Origin: Stutzerimonas stutzeri
Lineage (GTDB): Bacteria; Pseudomonadota; Gammaproteobacteria; Pseudomonadales; Pseudomonadaceae
Assembly (NCBI RefSeq): GCF_024448715.1
Contig: NZ_JAMOHZ010000004.1
Coordinates: forward strand, 124,001 to 188,000
DNA length: 64,000 nucleotides
Direction: 5' to 3'
Under the pieces are notes generated by a model that had not been told where the DNA came from, made no database searches, and saw only the letters and a program-made list of their open reading frames with translations. The position numbers and the translations under genes are program-made. Below are positions 52,717-63,093 of this stretch, in pieces; positions within the stretch are counted from its first letter, which is position 1, and each line of letters starts with the position of its first letter.

Positions 52717-55176
52717 ATGACGCAAGAATCGACTGCTCCTAACGCCGATGAAGTCGCTGCCTTCCGCAACACGATCATCAGCAAGCTGACCTACGCGATC
52801 GGCAAGGATCCTGAACATGCGTCCGATCACGACTGGTTCGAAGCGGTAGCGCTGGCGGCCCGCGACCGCATGATCGATCAATGGATGGACCGTACGCGTC
52901 AGAGCTATCGCGAGGGCAAGAAGCGCGTCTATTACCTCTCGCTGGAATTCCTCATCGGCCGATTGCTAACCGATAGCCTGAGCAACTTGGGATTGCTTCA
53001 CGTTGCCCGCCAGGCGCTGGCCGATGTCGATGTGGACTTCGAACGCATTCGCCTCACCGAGCCGGATGCGGCGCTAGGCAACGGCGGCCTGGGTCGGCTG
53101 GCCGCCTGTTTCATGGAAAGCATGGCGACGCTGGGCATCGCCGCCCATGGTTACGGGATTCGCTATGACCATGGGCTGTTCCGCCAGGCCATCGTCGATG
53201 GCTGGCAGCATGAGCAGACCGAGACCTGGTTGAATTTCGGCAATCCGTGGGAATTCGAGCGACCCGAGGTCAGCTATCTGATCGGCTTTGGCGGCAGCGT
53301 CACGGCAATGCCGCACGACGCGGGCGGACAGGAGCAGCCCAAGCACTTCTGGCACTGGGCCGAAGGTGTGCGCGCCATTGCTTACGACACGCCGGTGGTC
53401 GGCTGGCGCGGGGCCAGTGTCAATACGTTGCGGCTGTGGCGTGCCCGCGCCGAGGCCGATTTCCATCTGGAGCGCTTCAACGCCGGTGACCATATCGGTG
53501 CCGTCGCCGAAGGGGCCCGCGCCGAAAGCATCTCGCGGGTGCTGTACCCGGCCGACAGCACCGAGGCCGGCCAGGAGCTGCGCCTGCGCCAGGAATATTT
53601 CTTCGTGGCCGCCTCGTTGCAGGATCTGTTGCGGCGGCACTTGGAGCAGCGTGGCACGCTGACGAATCTGCCGGAATTCGCGGCCATCCAGCTCAACGAT
53701 ACCCACCCGGCGATCGCCGTGGCGGAATTGATGCGGCTGCTTACCGATGTGCACGACGTACCCTGGCGCAAAGCGTGGGAACTGACGGTCGGCACCCTTT
53801 CGTATACCAACCACACCCTGCTACCAGAGGCACTGGAAACCTGGCCGGTCGGACTGATGGAGCGCCTGCTGCCGCGGCACATGCAGATCATCTACCTGAT
53901 CAATGCTCAACACCTCGATGCGCTACGCGAGCGCGGCGTTCATGATCTGGACTTGCTGCGCTCAGTCTCGCTGATCGAAGAAGGGCATGGTCGCCGGGTA
54001 CGCATGGGCAATCTGGCCTTCCTCGGCTCGCATTCGATTAACGGTGTATCAGCCCTGCATACCGGACTGATGCGTGAAACGGTATTCACTGATCTGCATT
54101 CGCTGTATCCGAAACGCATCAGCAACAAGACCAACGGCATCACGTTCCGGCGCTGGTTGTACCAATCCAACCCGCAGCTGACCCAGTTGCTGGTCGAGCA
54201 TATTGGGGATGAGTTGCTCGACGCGCCGGAAACCGTTCTGCGTCAGCTGGAACCATTCGCCGATCAGCCGAACTTCCGCGCACGCTTCGCCGCCCAACGA
54301 CTGGCCAACAAACAACTGCTGGCACAGATGATCCAGGAACGCCTGGGCATTAGCGTTGACCCGAACGCGCTGTTCGACGTGCATGTCAAACGGATTCACG
54401 AGTACAAGAGACAGCTGCTCAACCTGCTGCATACAGTGGCGCTGTATCAGGCGATTCGCTCCGATCCGGGCGGCAATTGGGTGCCGCGCGTGAAGATCTT
54501 CGCCGGCAAGGCGGCGGCCAGTTATCACACGGCCAAGCTGATCATCAAACTGACCAACGATATTGCGCGAACTATCAATGACGACCCGACGGTACGCGGT
54601 TTGCTCAAGGTTGTGTTCCTGCCCAATTACAACGTCAGCCTGGCCGAGCGCATCATTCCGGCCGCCGACCTGTCCGAGCAGATCTCCACCGCCGGACTGG
54701 AGGCCTCGGGGACCAGCAATATGAAATTCGCCCTCAATGGCGCGCTCACCATCGGCACCTTGGACGGTGCCAATGTCGAGATGTGCGAGCAGATCGGCGC
54801 GGAGCACATGTTCATCTTCGGCATGACCGCTCAGGAGGTCGAGGCTCGCAAGCAGGCGAACGAGTACAACGCCGAAGCCACTATCATCGGCTCGCCACGG
54901 CTCAATGAAGTGCTGATGGCGATTCGCAACGGTGCCTTCTCTGCGGATGATCCAGGTCGTTACACGGCGCTGATTGACGGTCTTAAATGGCACGACACCT
55001 TTATGGTCTGCGCGGACTTCGAGGCTTATTGGCAGGCGCAGCTGGAGGTCGAGGCGCGCTGGCGCGACGCCGACAGCTGGTGGCGTTCCGCAGTCCTGAA
55101 TACCGCCCGCACGGGCTGGTTCTCTTCGGACCGGACGATCCGCGAGTACGCCGAGGAGATCTGGAAGGTGCTCTGA
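52717..55176 (+). CDS. glgP: Glycogen/starch/alpha-glucan phosphorylase
   Basis: 819 residues from the ATG at 52717, the normal family length. YYLSLEFLIGRLL, ALGNGGLGRLAACFMESMATLGI, LNDTHPAIAVAELMRLL, SNKTNGITFRRWL, and the PLP-lysine signature EASGTSNMKFALNGALTIGTLDGANVE (Lys670) are all present. It releases glucose-1-phosphate from alpha-1,4-glucans. Other glycogen genes are not in the window. The region 55177-55436 downstream has no supported gene. Confidence 0.96.
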   Translation: MTQESTAPNADEVAAFRNTIISKLTYAIGKDPEHASDHDWFEAVALAARDRMIDQWMDRTRQSYREGKKRVYYLSLEFLIGRLLTDSLSNLGLLHVARQALADVDVDFERIRLTEPDAALGNGGLGRLAACFMESMATLGIAAHGYGIRYDHGLFRQAIVDGWQHEQTETWLNFGNPWEFERPEVSYLIGFGGSVTAMPHDAGGQEQPKHFWHWAEGVRAIAYDTPVVGWRGASVNTLRLWRARAEADFHLERFNAGDHIGAVAEGARAESISRVLYPADSTEAGQELRLRQEYFFVAASLQDLLRRHLEQRGTLTNLPEFAAIQLNDTHPAIAVAELMRLLTDVHDVPWRKAWELTVGTLSYTNHTLLPEALETWPVGLMERLLPRHMQIIYLINAQHLDALRERGVHDLDLLRSVSLIEEGHGRRVRMGNLAFLGSHSINGVSALHTGLMRETVFTDLHSLYPKRISNKTNGITFRRWLYQSNPQLTQLLVEHIGDELLDAPETVLRQLEPFADQPNFRARFAAQRLANKQLLAQMIQERLGISVDPNALFDVHVKRIHEYKRQLLNLLHTVALYQAIRSDPGGNWVPRVKIFAGKAAASYHTAKLIIKLTNDIARTINDDPTVRGLLKVVFLPNYNVSLAERIIPAADLSEQISTAGLEASGTSNMKFALNGALTIGTLDGANVEMCEQIGAEHMFIFGMTAQEVEARKQANEYNAEATIIGSPRLNEVLMAIRNGAFSADDPGRYTALIDGLKWHDTFMVCADFEAYWQAQLEVEARWRDADSWWRSAVLNTARTGWFSSDRTIREYAEEIWKVL

Positions 55177-55436
55177 GCGCCCTGCTCGCGTCGCGCTCCA
55201 ATCAGGAAGAAACCAGACGAACGAAGCGCCCTGCAGAAGCCTGATCGGCGAAATTGCAGGGCCGCCTCAGTTTCGTTCGGCCGCGGAAACGGGCTGGCAG
55301 AACCGCCGCATCGTAAACGCTGCAGGCACTTCGCCGCTTCGCTGAACTCTGCTGCCTGTAGGCGGGTCTGAGGGAGGGTTAGTTTCCCCATGGCCTGCTA
55401 AACTGCGCGGGTTTTTCCATCCTCCGGAGCCATTCC

Positions 55437-56447
55437 ATGTCACGCGTAACCCTGAGCCGCTACCTGATCGAGCAGACTCGCAGCAACAACACCCCTGCGG
55501 ATTTGCGCTTCCTCATCGAGGTAGTGGCCCGAGCGTGCAAGGAAATCAGCCACGCCGTTTCCAAAGGCGCGCTGGGCGGCGTTCTCGGTGCGACCGAAAC
55601 CGAGAACATCCAGGGCGAGGTGCAGAAGAAACTCGACGTGCTTTCCAACGAGATTCTGCTCGAAGCCAACGAGTGGGGCGGCCACCTGGCCGGCATGGCG
55701 TCGGAAGAGATGGATAACGCCTACCAGATCCCCGGGAAGTACCCGAAGGGCGCCTACCTGTTGGTCTTCGATCCGCTGGACGGATCGAGCAACATCGACG
55801 TCAACGTCTCGGTGGGCACGATCTTTTCGGTGCTGCGCTGCCCGGATAAATGCTTCAGCCAGAACGACGCGTTGGGTGAAGAGGCCTTCCTTCAGCCTGG
55901 CACCAAGCAGGTCGCGGCTGGTTACGCCATCTATGGCCCGCAGACGATGCTGATGCTGACCCTCGGCAACGGCGTGATGGGTTTTACCCTGGACCGCGAA
56001 CTGGGCAGCTTCGTGCTCACCCACGACAACATCCGCGTCCCGGAAAGCACCGCCGAATTCGCCATCAACATGTCCAACCAGCGCCACTGGGAAGCGCCAG
56101 TGCAACGTTACGTCAGCGAACTGCTGGCCGGTGAGGAAGGCCCGCTGGGCAAGAACTACAACATGCGCTGGATCGCCTCGATGGTGGCCGACGTGCATCG
56201 CATCCTGACCCGCGGCGGCGTTTTCATGTATCCGCGCGACTCCCGCGAGCCGGAAAAGCCAGGCAAGCTGCGCCTGATGTATGAAGCCAATCCAATGTCC
56301 TTCATCATCGAACAGGCCGGCGGCGCCGCCACCAACGGCACTCAGCGCATCCTTGATATCCAACCCGAATCCCTGCATCAGCGTGTGCCGGTATTCCTGG
56401 GCTCCAAGGAAGAAGTCGAGCGCGCCACTGGCTATCACCAGGGCTGA
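55437..56447 (+). CDS. fbp: Class I fructose-1,6-bisphosphatase
   Basis: A 336-residue enzyme with the metal site [30 protein letters not shown] and the substrate-loop GGVFMYPRD... [20 protein letters not shown]. It performs the committed step of gluconeogenesis, which is essential to pseudomonads since they lack phosphofructokinase. GGAGCC ribosome site. Three small genes follow on the same strand in the order seen at the fbp locus of P. aeruginosa. Confidence 0.96.
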   Translation: MSRVTLSRYLIEQTRSNNTPADLRFLIEVVARACKEISHAVSKGALGGVLGATETENIQGEVQKKLDVLSNEILLEANEWGGHLAGMASEEMDNAYQIPGKYPKGAYLLVFDPLDGSSNIDVNVSVGTIFSVLRCPDKCFSQNDALGEEAFLQPGTKQVAAGYAIYGPQTMLMLTLGNGVMGFTLDRELGSFVLTHDNIRVPESTAEFAINMSNQRHWEAPVQRYVSELLAGEEGPLGKNYNMRWIASMVADVHRILTRGGVFMYPRDSREPEKPGKLRLMYEANPMSFIIEQAGGAATNGTQRILDIQPESLHQRVPVFLGSKEEVERATGYHQG

Positions 56448-56450
56448 ACG

Positions 56451-57053
56451 ATGCACACGCCTTGGCTGGAATTGCTTAACTGGTGGTTCGGCGAAGGCGT
56501 CACCGTCAGTGAGATCGCCGACGAAAAGCACGGGCTGTGGTTCGGCTATAAACCAGAACAGGATGCCGAGGCCAGCGCCCGCTTCGGCGATCTGGTCGAC
56601 CAGGCACTGGCGGGCGGCCTTGGCGACTGGGCTGAATCACCGCATGGCTGGCTGGCACTGGTGCTGCTGCTCGACCAGCTTCCTCGCATGATCTACCGCG
56701 GCACGCCGCAAGCCTTCGCTGGCGATGAGCGAGCCCTCCAGCTGGTTCGCGAAGGCATGGCTCACGGTGGCGATGTGCTGCTCGCCCCGATTCGGCGTGT
56801 GTTCGTTTATTTGGTACTCGAACATGCCGAAAACCTCGGCATGCAAGATTTGGCTGTCGTGCAGTTCGAGACCTTGCACGGAATCGCAGAACCGCAAGAG
56901 CAGAAGCTCTTTGCCGATTTCCTCGATTTTGCCGAGCGCCACCGCCAAGTGATCGCTAAGTTCGGGCGCTTTCCTCATCGCAACGAAGTGCTTGGCCGAA
57001 CCACCAGCGAGGCGGAGCGGGCTTTCCTTACCGAGCCTGGGTCACGCTTCTAG
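56451..57053 (+). CDS. DUF924 family protein
   Basis: A 200-residue helical protein of the TPR-like DUF924 family: WWFGEGVTVSEIADEKHGLWFGYKPEQDAEASARFGDLVDQALAGGLGDWAESPHGWLALVLLLDQLPRMIYRGTPQAFAGDERAL and FPHRNEVLGRTTSEAERAFL are hallmark blocks. Cytoplasmic, function unknown. It starts three bases after fbp, so the two are cotranscribed. Confidence 0.9.
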   Translation: MHTPWLELLNWWFGEGVTVSEIADEKHGLWFGYKPEQDAEASARFGDLVDQALAGGLGDWAESPHGWLALVLLLDQLPRMIYRGTPQAFAGDERALQLVREGMAHGGDVLLAPIRRVFVYLVLEHAENLGMQDLAVVQFETLHGIAEPQEQKLFADFLDFAERHRQVIAKFGRFPHRNEVLGRTTSEAERAFLTEPGSRF

Positions 57054-57145
57054 TCGCTGTGAGGAACCTCCCGGCCCGCTTCCTAACTCATAACGCAAAG
57101 GCGAGGCCAAGCAAGGCCAGCTGCCGACTATTGAAGGAACCCGCC

Positions 57146-57400
57146 ATGCCGTTGCGCCATTTGTCGCTGATCGCCGCTTTATTTCTGCTAGCTGCCTGCA
57201 GCCCGGTCACCCAGGAAAACTTCGCCAAGCTGCAGGCGGGAATGTCTCGCGCGGAAGTCGAGAAACTGCTCGGCAAGCCCGGCGAGTGCGCGGGTGCGTT
57301 AGGCATGTCCAGCTGCACCTGGGGGCAGAAAAACCGCTTCATCAGCATTCAGTTCGCCGGAGACAAGGTGATGATGTTCTCCGGCCAAGGTCTCAAATAA
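57146..57400 (+). CDS. Small SmpA/OmlA-like lipoprotein
   Basis: 84 residues from the ATG at 57146 with GAAGGAA upstream. Lipoprotein signal with lipobox LLAAC (Cys19), then a short domain NFAKLQAGMSRAEVEKLLGKPGECAGALGMSSCTWGQKNRFISIQFAGDKVMMFSGQGLK, which has the GMSxxEVxxLLGxP pattern of the BamE/SmpA fold. It has a Cys pair in the middle. Function unknown; an envelope lipoprotein that precedes the lipocalin gene by nine bases. Confidence 0.8.
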   Translation: MPLRHLSLIAALFLLAACSPVTQENFAKLQAGMSRAEVEKLLGKPGECAGALGMSSCTWGQKNRFISIQFAGDKVMMFSGQGLK

Positions 57401-57409
57401 GGAGAAACC

Positions 57410-57952
57410 ATGCGTCTTGCCGTTGCGTTATGTAGTGCACTGCTGCTGATCGGTTGCGCCGGTTCGAGCCCCGACGGCGCGCCACGTACGGTGGGTCAGG
57501 TCGACCTGCAGCGCTATCAGGGCACCTGGTACGAGTTGGCGCGTCTGCCGATGTTCTTCCAGCGTAACTGTGTGCGTTCGGAGGCTCACTATGCGCTGCA
57601 GAATGACGGCAGCTTAGCGGTGACCAACCGCTGTGAAACGGGCGATGGCGAATGGGAGCAGGCCAAGGGCGAAGCAGTGCCGCAGCAGCCTGGGCAGACC
57701 GACAAGCTCTGGGTGCGCTTCGATAACTGGTTCAGCAACTTATTCCCAGGTCTGACCAAGGGGCAGTACTGGATTCTCTACCTCGACGAGGGCTACAGCG
57801 TCGCGCTGGTCGGCAGCCCCGACCGCGACTACCTCTGGCTGTTGTCGCGGGAGGCGGAAGTAGACGCGGCGACGCGCGACACACTGCTCGATGAAGCGCG
57901 CCAGCGGGGCTATGACACCAGCGAACTGATCTGGCGCGGCGAGTCGTCCTGA
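57410..57952 (+). CDS. blc: Outer-membrane lipocalin Blc
   Basis: A 180-residue lipoprotein: signal with lipobox LLIGC (Cys16), then lipocalin motif 1 DLQRYQGTWYELARLPMFFQRNC (GxW), LAVTNRCETGDGEWEQAKGEA, YWILYLDEGYSVALVGSPDRDYLWLLSR (TDY-like region). Bacterial lipocalins bind fatty acids or lysophospholipids on the outer membrane. GGAGAAACC ribosome site. Last gene of the fbp-DUF924-lipoprotein-blc row. Confidence 0.92.
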   Translation: MRLAVALCSALLLIGCAGSSPDGAPRTVGQVDLQRYQGTWYELARLPMFFQRNCVRSEAHYALQNDGSLAVTNRCETGDGEWEQAKGEAVPQQPGQTDKLWVRFDNWFSNLFPGLTKGQYWILYLDEGYSVALVGSPDRDYLWLLSREAEVDAATRDTLLDEARQRGYDTSELIWRGESS

Positions 57953-58021
57953 TCGGTCGCCCGTTATCCGCTGTTTACCTGGCTAGCGTGGGGGATTTCC
58001 TCGTCCATATATTCGGCGCGG

Positions 58022-58453
58022 TTATTCCCAGTCCAGCCGCGCCACCAGCCATTCGCCGTCTTCCAGCCACCATTCGAGCCTGACGTGATATTGCCCGACG
58101 CGTTGCGGCAGCCATCTCTCGGCGCCGGTCAGCGCCACCTGGGCCTCACTGTAGCCCTTGTCGGAATAGGCTGGATCAATCCAGCTCCGGGCGTTCAGGG
58201 CAATTACCCGTACGTTGTTGTGACGCAGGAACATCAGCGCGGCCGTGCGCCGCACCCAGTCCCGGTCGAGACGTTGATTGGCGTTGAATTCGGGATGAAT
58301 CCTAGCCATCAGCTCACCGTTGTCCTTGTTTTCGATGCTTTCCTGCAGCGATTGCACGGCCATTTCCAACGCTGCCTGCGGATCATCGCGGCCGCAACCG
58401 ATCAGCAGCAGCGTCAACGCCCCGATGGCCGCGGCTAATTTCCATACGGGCAT
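58022..58453 (-). CDS. Hypothetical lipoprotein
   Basis: 143 residues from the ATG at 58453, which follows GTGAGGTTCGGC. Signal peptide MPVWKLAAAIGALTLLLIGC with lipobox, then a soluble alpha/beta domain (ALEMAVQSLQESIENKDNGELMARIHPEF...WVRRTAALMFLRHNNVRV...QYHVRLEWWLEDGEWLVARLDWE) reminiscent of NTF2-like folds. I do not recognise the family. It is divergent from pip and convergent with blc. Confidence 0.75.
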   Translation of the reverse strand: MPVWKLAAAIGALTLLLIGCGRDDPQAALEMAVQSLQESIENKDNGELMARIHPEFNANQRLDRDWVRRTAALMFLRHNNVRVIALNARSWIDPAYSDKGYSEAQVALTGAERWLPQRVGQYHVRLEWWLEDGEWLVARLDWE

Positions 58454-58531
58454 GCCGAACCTCACGAACCTCGTTATGATGCCGGAAACGTCAGGCGGAT
58501 CGAGCCCGCCGCACCGACCATGGAGTGTGCC

Positions 58532-59503
58532 ATGCAGACCTTGTATCCGGAGATCAAACCCTACGCCCGGCACGAGCTGGCGGTCGAAGAACCGCATGTG
58601 CTCTACGTCGACGAGAGTGGATCACCGGAAGGCCTGCCCGTGGTGTTCGTGCATGGCGGTCCGGGCGGCGGCTGCGACGCCCTGAGCCGACGCTTCTTTG
58701 ATCCCAATTTGTACCGCATCATCACCTTCGACCAGCGCGGCTGCGGTCGCTCTACACCGCACGCCAGCCTGGAAAATAACACCACCGCGCACCTGATCGC
58801 CGATATGCAGCGCATCCGCGAATTTCTTGGTATCGATAAATGGGTGCTGTTCGGTGGGTCCTGGGGCTCGACGCTGTCGCTGGCTTATGCGCAGACGTTT
58901 CCCGAGCATGTACATGCGCTGATCCTGCGCGGCATTTTTCTCTGCCGACCTCAGGATTTTTCCTGGTTCTATCAGGAGGGTGCCAGCCGGCTGTTTCCTG
59001 ATTACTGGCAGGACTTCATTGCGCCGATCCCGCCGGAAGAGCGTGGCGACCTGATGCAAGCGTTCTACAAGCGCCTGACGGGCGCCGACCAGATCGCCCA
59101 GATGCACGCAGCCAAAGCCTGGTCCTGCTGGGAAGGTCGTACCGCCACGCTACGGCCTAACACCCAGGTCGTCGATCGCTTCTCCGACACCCATCGGGCA
59201 TTGGCGATGGCACGCATCGAGTGTCATTACTTCGTTAATCAGGCGTTTCTCGACCCGGACCAATTGCTGCGCGACATGCACAAGATTGCCCATTTGCCGG
59301 GCATCATCGTGCATGGTCGCTATGACGTCATCTGCCCGTTGGATAACGCCTGGGCGTTGCACGAGGCCTGGCCGAACAGCGAACTGCAGATCATCCGCGA
59401 AGCCGGCCACTCCGCGTCGGAACCCGGCACCTGTGACGCCCTGGTGCGCGCCGCCGGCGACGTCGCCCACCGCCTGCTCCAATTGCCACCAGAAGAAGCT
59501 TGA
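58532..59503 (+). CDS. pip: Prolyl iminopeptidase
   Basis: 323 residues from the ATG at 58532 (GGAG six bases before). Alpha/beta hydrolase of peptidase family S33: oxyanion loop [20 protein letters not shown], nucleophile Ser in [15 protein letters not shown], Asp in GRYDVICP and His in [10 protein letters not shown]. It removes N-terminal proline from peptides. The stop overlaps the dtd ATG (TGATGA), so the two are coupled. Confidence 0.95.
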   Translation: MQTLYPEIKPYARHELAVEEPHVLYVDESGSPEGLPVVFVHGGPGGGCDALSRRFFDPNLYRIITFDQRGCGRSTPHASLENNTTAHLIADMQRIREFLGIDKWVLFGGSWGSTLSLAYAQTFPEHVHALILRGIFLCRPQDFSWFYQEGASRLFPDYWQDFIAPIPPEERGDLMQAFYKRLTGADQIAQMHAAKAWSCWEGRTATLRPNTQVVDRFSDTHRALAMARIECHYFVNQAFLDPDQLLRDMHKIAHLPGIIVHGRYDVICPLDNAWALHEAWPNSELQIIREAGHSASEPGTCDALVRAAGDVAHRLLQLPPEEA

Positions 59504-59940
59504 TGAAAGCGCTGATCCAGCGCGTGCGGCATGCGCGGGTCGAGGTCGCTGGTGAAGTGGTTGGTGCCATCGACCAGGGGTTGCTGGCGCTGGTCGGCGT
59601 TGAACGTGGAGATGACCGCGCGCGAGCCGACAAGCTGCTGCATAAACTGCTGCGCTATCGGGTATTCAACGATGAGCAAGGCAAGATGAACCGCTCGCTG
59701 ACCGACGTCGGCGGCGGTCTGTTGCTGGTTTCCCAGTTCACCCTGGCCGCGGATACGGGTAGCGGCCTGCGCCCGAGCTTTTCCAGCGCTGCCGCGCCCC
59801 AGCTGGGTGAGGAGCTCTACGAATATTTGCTCGGGCAGGCACGGTTGCAACATTCCCAGGTAGCTTGCGGCCGCTTTGGTGCTGACATGCAGGTGCACCT
59901 GCAGAACGACGGGCCGGTGACCTTTTTGTTGGAAAGCTGA
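59503..59940 (+). CDS. dtd: D-aminoacyl-tRNA deacylase
   Basis: A 145-residue Dtd, exactly the usual length. [15 protein letters not shown], the active-site SQFTLAADT (SQFTL) and the cross-subunit GPVTFLLES (Gly-cisPro) motif are intact. It hydrolyses D-amino acids, and glycine from tRNA(Ala), in translation quality control. Start ATG chosen at 59503 rather than the preceding TTG at 59500. Confidence 0.97.
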   Translation: MKALIQRVRHARVEVAGEVVGAIDQGLLALVGVERGDDRARADKLLHKLLRYRVFNDEQGKMNRSLTDVGGGLLLVSQFTLAADTGSGLRPSFSSAAAPQLGEELYEYLLGQARLQHSQVACGRFGADMQVHLQNDGPVTFLLES

Positions 59941-59962
59941 GTCTATTCCCGGCTCGGTGGAG

Positions 59963-60382
59963 TTAGCGCTGCGACGGCTCCAGGTCATTCTCATGCAGCC
60001 AGGTAATCGCGTACTCACGCAACTGCACAGCCTGATAATCCAGCCAGGCCTGGCGAACGTCCGAAAAATCTTCCAGCTTGAAGTCGAAGGTCCGCAGCGG
60101 CTTGCGGCCCTGCAGTGCATTGCTCAGCACCGCATGGGCATTGGGGTCGTGCTGGGTAAACAAAAAAGCCTCGCGCATGGCGACCGCTTGCGCCAGCCCG
60201 AGCGGCTCGATGTGGAGAAAGCGATCGTCCTGCACGTCATATTTCTCATTGACGCCCGGCGCGGTCTCGCCGGGAAATACCGCACGGATTTGGCCGGACT
60301 CCAGATCAAGGTAATGTTCGCTGGCGTCGCGGTTGTCCAGGGCGTACTCCAGACGGTGAAGGTCAATGGTCAAAGGTCGCAT
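59963..60382 (-). CDS. UPF0158 family protein
   Basis: 139 residues from the ATG at 60382 (MRPLTIDLHRLEYALDNRDASEHYLDLESGQIRAVFPGE). The pattern LDLESG near the N-terminus, a central NALQGRKPLRTFDFKLEDF and the end LREYAITWLHENDLEPSQR fit UPF0158, a family of unknown function in many proteobacteria. Convergent with dtd. The 226 bases upstream to rsmE hold no supported gene. Confidence 0.7.
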   Translation of the reverse strand: MRPLTIDLHRLEYALDNRDASEHYLDLESGQIRAVFPGETAPGVNEKYDVQDDRFLHIEPLGLAQAVAMREAFLFTQHDPNAHAVLSNALQGRKPLRTFDFKLEDFSDVRQAWLDYQAVQLREYAITWLHENDLEPSQR

Positions 60383-60608
60383 GGGCGTTACTGCTGTTTT
60401 GGGGTTCATGAACTCTGACCCGCGTGCTCCCGATGCGTGCATTACGTTCATCGGTACTGTTTCGCATTCTGACGAGATGATCGTGAGCAGCAGGTTCGCG
60501 GTAAACGACGCAAGCGCCTACGCCGACCCGATCCTACGTATGGTGCAGCTGTCAAAGCAGGACGGATTAGGCGCAGGCGTAATCAGTCAATGGCGACAGG
60601 ACCGCCGC

Positions 60609-61316
60609 TTAGAAAAGCCGCGCCAGTAGGGCGCTGACAGCGGTTTCCACACGCAGGATGCGTTCACCCAGCTGTACCGGCTGCAGGCCCGCCGCGGTGA
60701 GCTTGTCGACTTCGTAGGGTATCCAGCCGCCTTCCGGCCCGATCGCCAAGGTCACCGGTTCGTCGAGGGCGCGCGGGCAGGCGGGATAGTCGCCCGGATG
60801 GCCGAGCAGCCCACGGGTGCCGCTGGCCAGTTGTGGCAGGCGATCCTCGACGAAGGGTTTGAAGCGTTTTTCGATCGTAACGTCCGGTAGCACGGTATCC
60901 CGTGCCTGCTCCAGGCCGAGCAGCAGCTGCTCGCGGATCGCCGCCGGTTCGAGGAATGGGGTTTGCCAGAAGCTCTTTTCCACCCGGTAGCTGTTGAGCA
61001 ATACCAGCCGCGGCACGCCCATGGTGGCGACCGTCTGCAGCACGCGGCGGAGCATCTTTGGCCGTGGTAGCGCCAGTAATAGGGTGATCGGCAGCTTTGC
61101 CGGCGGTGGCTGATTCAGTGCGATTTCGAGCTCCGCCTCGTTGGCATCCAGACGCAGCAGCCGGCCCTGTCCCATATCGCCGCCAAGCAGGCCGACCCGC
61201 AGGCTTTCGCCTGCCTCTGCACGGTGCACGTCCTGGATATGCTTGAGCCGACGGTCACGCAGGATCACCCGATCGGCGGCAACGAAATCGGCCGCCTCCA
61301 GCAGCAGCAGGTTCAC
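60609..61316 (-). CDS. rsmE: 16S rRNA (uracil(1498)-N(3))-methyltransferase RsmE
   Basis: 235 residues from a GTG at 61316 that overlaps the tatC stop (GTGA). SPOUT-fold methyltransferase with N-terminal PUA-like domain ([21 protein letters not shown]) and the knotted C-terminal domain: [48 protein letters not shown]. It methylates U1498 of 16S rRNA with SAM. Position after tatC is as in P. aeruginosa. Confidence 0.95.
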   Translation of the reverse strand: MNLLLLEAADFVAADRVILRDRRLKHIQDVHRAEAGESLRVGLLGGDMGQGRLLRLDANEAELEIALNQPPPAKLPITLLLALPRPKMLRRVLQTVATMGVPRLVLLNSYRVEKSFWQTPFLEPAAIREQLLLGLEQARDTVLPDVTIEKRFKPFVEDRLPQLASGTRGLLGHPGDYPACPRALDEPVTLAIGPEGGWIPYEVDKLTAAGLQPVQLGERILRVETAVSALLARLF

Positions 61317-62113
61317 GGCCGAGGTGCGGGTGGCTGATCGCCGGTGTGCGGCTGGTGGTCGTCGGCGTCGTCGCTGAATTCCTCGCGTTTCTTGACCCTG
61401 CTGCCACAGAGCAGGCCGGCTTCGAACAGCAGCCACATCGGTACCGCCAGCAACGTTTGGGAAAACACATCCGGCGGCGTCAACACCATGCCGACCACGA
61501 AACAGCCGATCACTACATAAGGGCGGCTCTTGCGCAGGGTGGCGACATCGACGATGCCAACCCAGATCAGCAAGAAGGTTGCGACCGGAATCTCGAACGC
61601 CACGCCGAAGGCGAAGAATAACGTCAACACGAAATCCAGGTACTGGCCGATGTCGGTCATCATCGCCACGCCTTCCGGTGTCACGCTGGCAAAGAAGCCG
61701 AACATGATCGGGAACACCACGAAGTAGGCGAAGGCCATGCCGCCATAGAACAGGAAAATGCTGGAAATCAGCAGCGGTACCGCGATGCGCTTCTCGTGTT
61801 TGTACAGGCCCGGCGCGATGAAGCTCCAAATCTGATGCAGGATTACCGGCATCGACAGGAACAGCGCGACCATCATGGTCAGTTTGAATGGCGTCAGGAA
61901 CGGCGAGGCGACGCCGGTGGCGATCATCGTCGCGCCTTCCGGCAGGTATGCCCGCAACGGCGCTGCCACGAGGGCATAGATCTGCTGGGAGAAGTAGAAC
62001 AGTCCGCCGAACAGCAGCAGGATCGCCACGACACAGTGCAGCAGACGTTTGCGCAGCTCCGTCAGATGGGCGACCAGCGGCATTTCCTGATCTTCAATGG
62101 AGGTATTGCTCAT
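61313..62113 (-). CDS. tatC: Sec-independent protein translocase TatC
   Basis: A 266-residue membrane protein with six hydrophobic helices. [18 protein letters not shown] near the N-terminus, and [61 protein letters not shown] are conserved. With TatB it forms the twin-arginine signal receptor. Start overlaps the tatB end by four bases. Confidence 0.97.
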   Translation of the reverse strand: MSNTSIEDQEMPLVAHLTELRKRLLHCVVAILLLFGGLFYFSQQIYALVAAPLRAYLPEGATMIATGVASPFLTPFKLTMMVALFLSMPVILHQIWSFIAPGLYKHEKRIAVPLLISSIFLFYGGMAFAYFVVFPIMFGFFASVTPEGVAMMTDIGQYLDFVLTLFFAFGVAFEIPVATFLLIWVGIVDVATLRKSRPYVVIGCFVVGMVLTPPDVFSQTLLAVPMWLLFEAGLLCGSRVKKREEFSDDADDHQPHTGDQPPAPRP

Positions 62114-62499
62114 GGCTCAGGCGATTTGTCCGGGCGTGGTACGGGAGCCGTTTCGGCGGGTTTGGCTTCGGCAGGTGTCGGCGCGTCTAGGTTACTGGGA
62201 TGCGGCGGCGGCGTGACGGATTGCGGGGTGGCGCTGCTGCTAGTGCTTGGAGCGCTGGGCATGATGCTCTGCTTCATTTCCCGCTCAAGATCGAGGATGC
62301 GTTCGTTGTGCAGCTGACGGCGAATCTCGTCGGCGCCAATTTCCCGTTCGACCTCGGCCTTGATGTTGGCAAAGCTGCGCTTCGCCCGGCCAATCCACAG
62401 GCCAGCGGTGCGCACCGCGCCGGGCAGGCGCTCCGGACCCAGTACGAACAGCGATACCAGGCCGATCAATAGAAGTTCGGTGAAACCGATATCGAACAT
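62110..62499 (-). CDS. tatB: Sec-independent protein translocase TatB
   Basis: 129 residues: membrane helix [26 protein letters not shown] followed by an amphipathic helix and a Pro/Ala-rich acidic tail ([22 protein letters not shown]...). It binds signal peptides along with TatC. Six bases after tatA. Confidence 0.96.
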   Translation of the reverse strand: MFDIGFTELLLIGLVSLFVLGPERLPGAVRTAGLWIGRAKRSFANIKAEVEREIGADEIRRQLHNERILDLEREMKQSIMPSAPSTSSSATPQSVTPPPHPSNLDAPTPAEAKPAETAPVPRPDKSPEP

Positions 62500-62505
62500 G
62501 GCGCC

Positions 62506-62736
62506 TCAGTTCTTCTTCGTCGGATCTTCGACCTTGCGGGCCTCGGCATCGAAGGTGTGGCTTTGCTTCTCTTCTACACTGGGCTTGTCCTCATCGGTGC
62601 CCATGGACTTGCGAAAACCCTTGATTGCATCACCAAGGTCCGACCCCAGGCCTTTAAGGCGCTTGGTGCCGAAGAGCATGACCACGATGAGCAGAATGAT
62701 CAGGAGTTGCCAGATGCTGATTCCACCAAAACCCAT
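62506..62736 (-). CDS. tatA: Sec-independent protein translocase TatA
   Basis: 76 residues: one membrane helix ([22 protein letters not shown]) with the FGxKRL hinge, an amphipathic helix [17 protein letters not shown] and a charged tail. It polymerises to form the translocation path for folded proteins. Starts the tatABC-rsmE row, 24 bases downstream of hisE. Confidence 0.96.
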   Translation of the reverse strand: MGFGGISIWQLLIILLIVVMLFGTKRLKGLGSDLGDAIKGFRKSMGTDEDKPSVEEKQSHTFDAEARKVEDPTKKN

Positions 62737-62760
62737 GCTGCAGTACTCCGAAGTTGATTA

Positions 62761-63093
62761 TCAGGATTGAGGGCGCGCGGCTTTTTCCGCATGCCCAGAA
62801 AGACCGAATCGCCGGTCGAGTTCGTCCAGTACCGCCTGTGGATGCTGGTCCAGCGCGGCCAACATCACCAGGCTGTGGAACCACAGGTCGGCAGTTTCAT
62901 AGATCAGGTCGCTGGGGTCGCCGCTGACAGCAGCGTCCTTGGCGGCAAGGATGGTTTCCACCGACTCCTCACCAACCTTTTCAAGAATCTTGTTCAGCCC
63001 CTTGTGATACAGGCTGGCCACGTAAGAGCTGTCCGCCGCGGCGCCCTTGCGGGCTTCCAGCACCTCGGCCAGGCGGGCAAAGGTGTCACTCAT
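62761..63093 (-). CDS. hisE: Phosphoribosyl-ATP diphosphatase HisE
   Basis: 110 residues from the ATG at 63093 ([53 protein letters not shown]), an all-helical MazG-like fold with EExxE metal ligands in KVGEESVE. Second step of histidine synthesis. Start overlaps the hisI end by eight bases. HisE and HisI are separate here, as in other Pseudomonas, not fused. Confidence 0.95.
   Translation of the reverse strand: MSDTFARLAEVLEARKGAAADSSYVASLYHKGLNKILEKVGEESVETILAAKDAAVSGDPSDLIYETADLWFHSLVMLAALDQHPQAVLDELDRRFGLSGHAEKAARPQS

Noticed and set aside
60400-60629. Open frame of about 75 residues (MNSDPRAPDACITF...) between the UPF0158 gene and rsmE
   Set aside because: No ribosome site, no recognisable fold, and its end overlaps the rsmE 3' end antisense.
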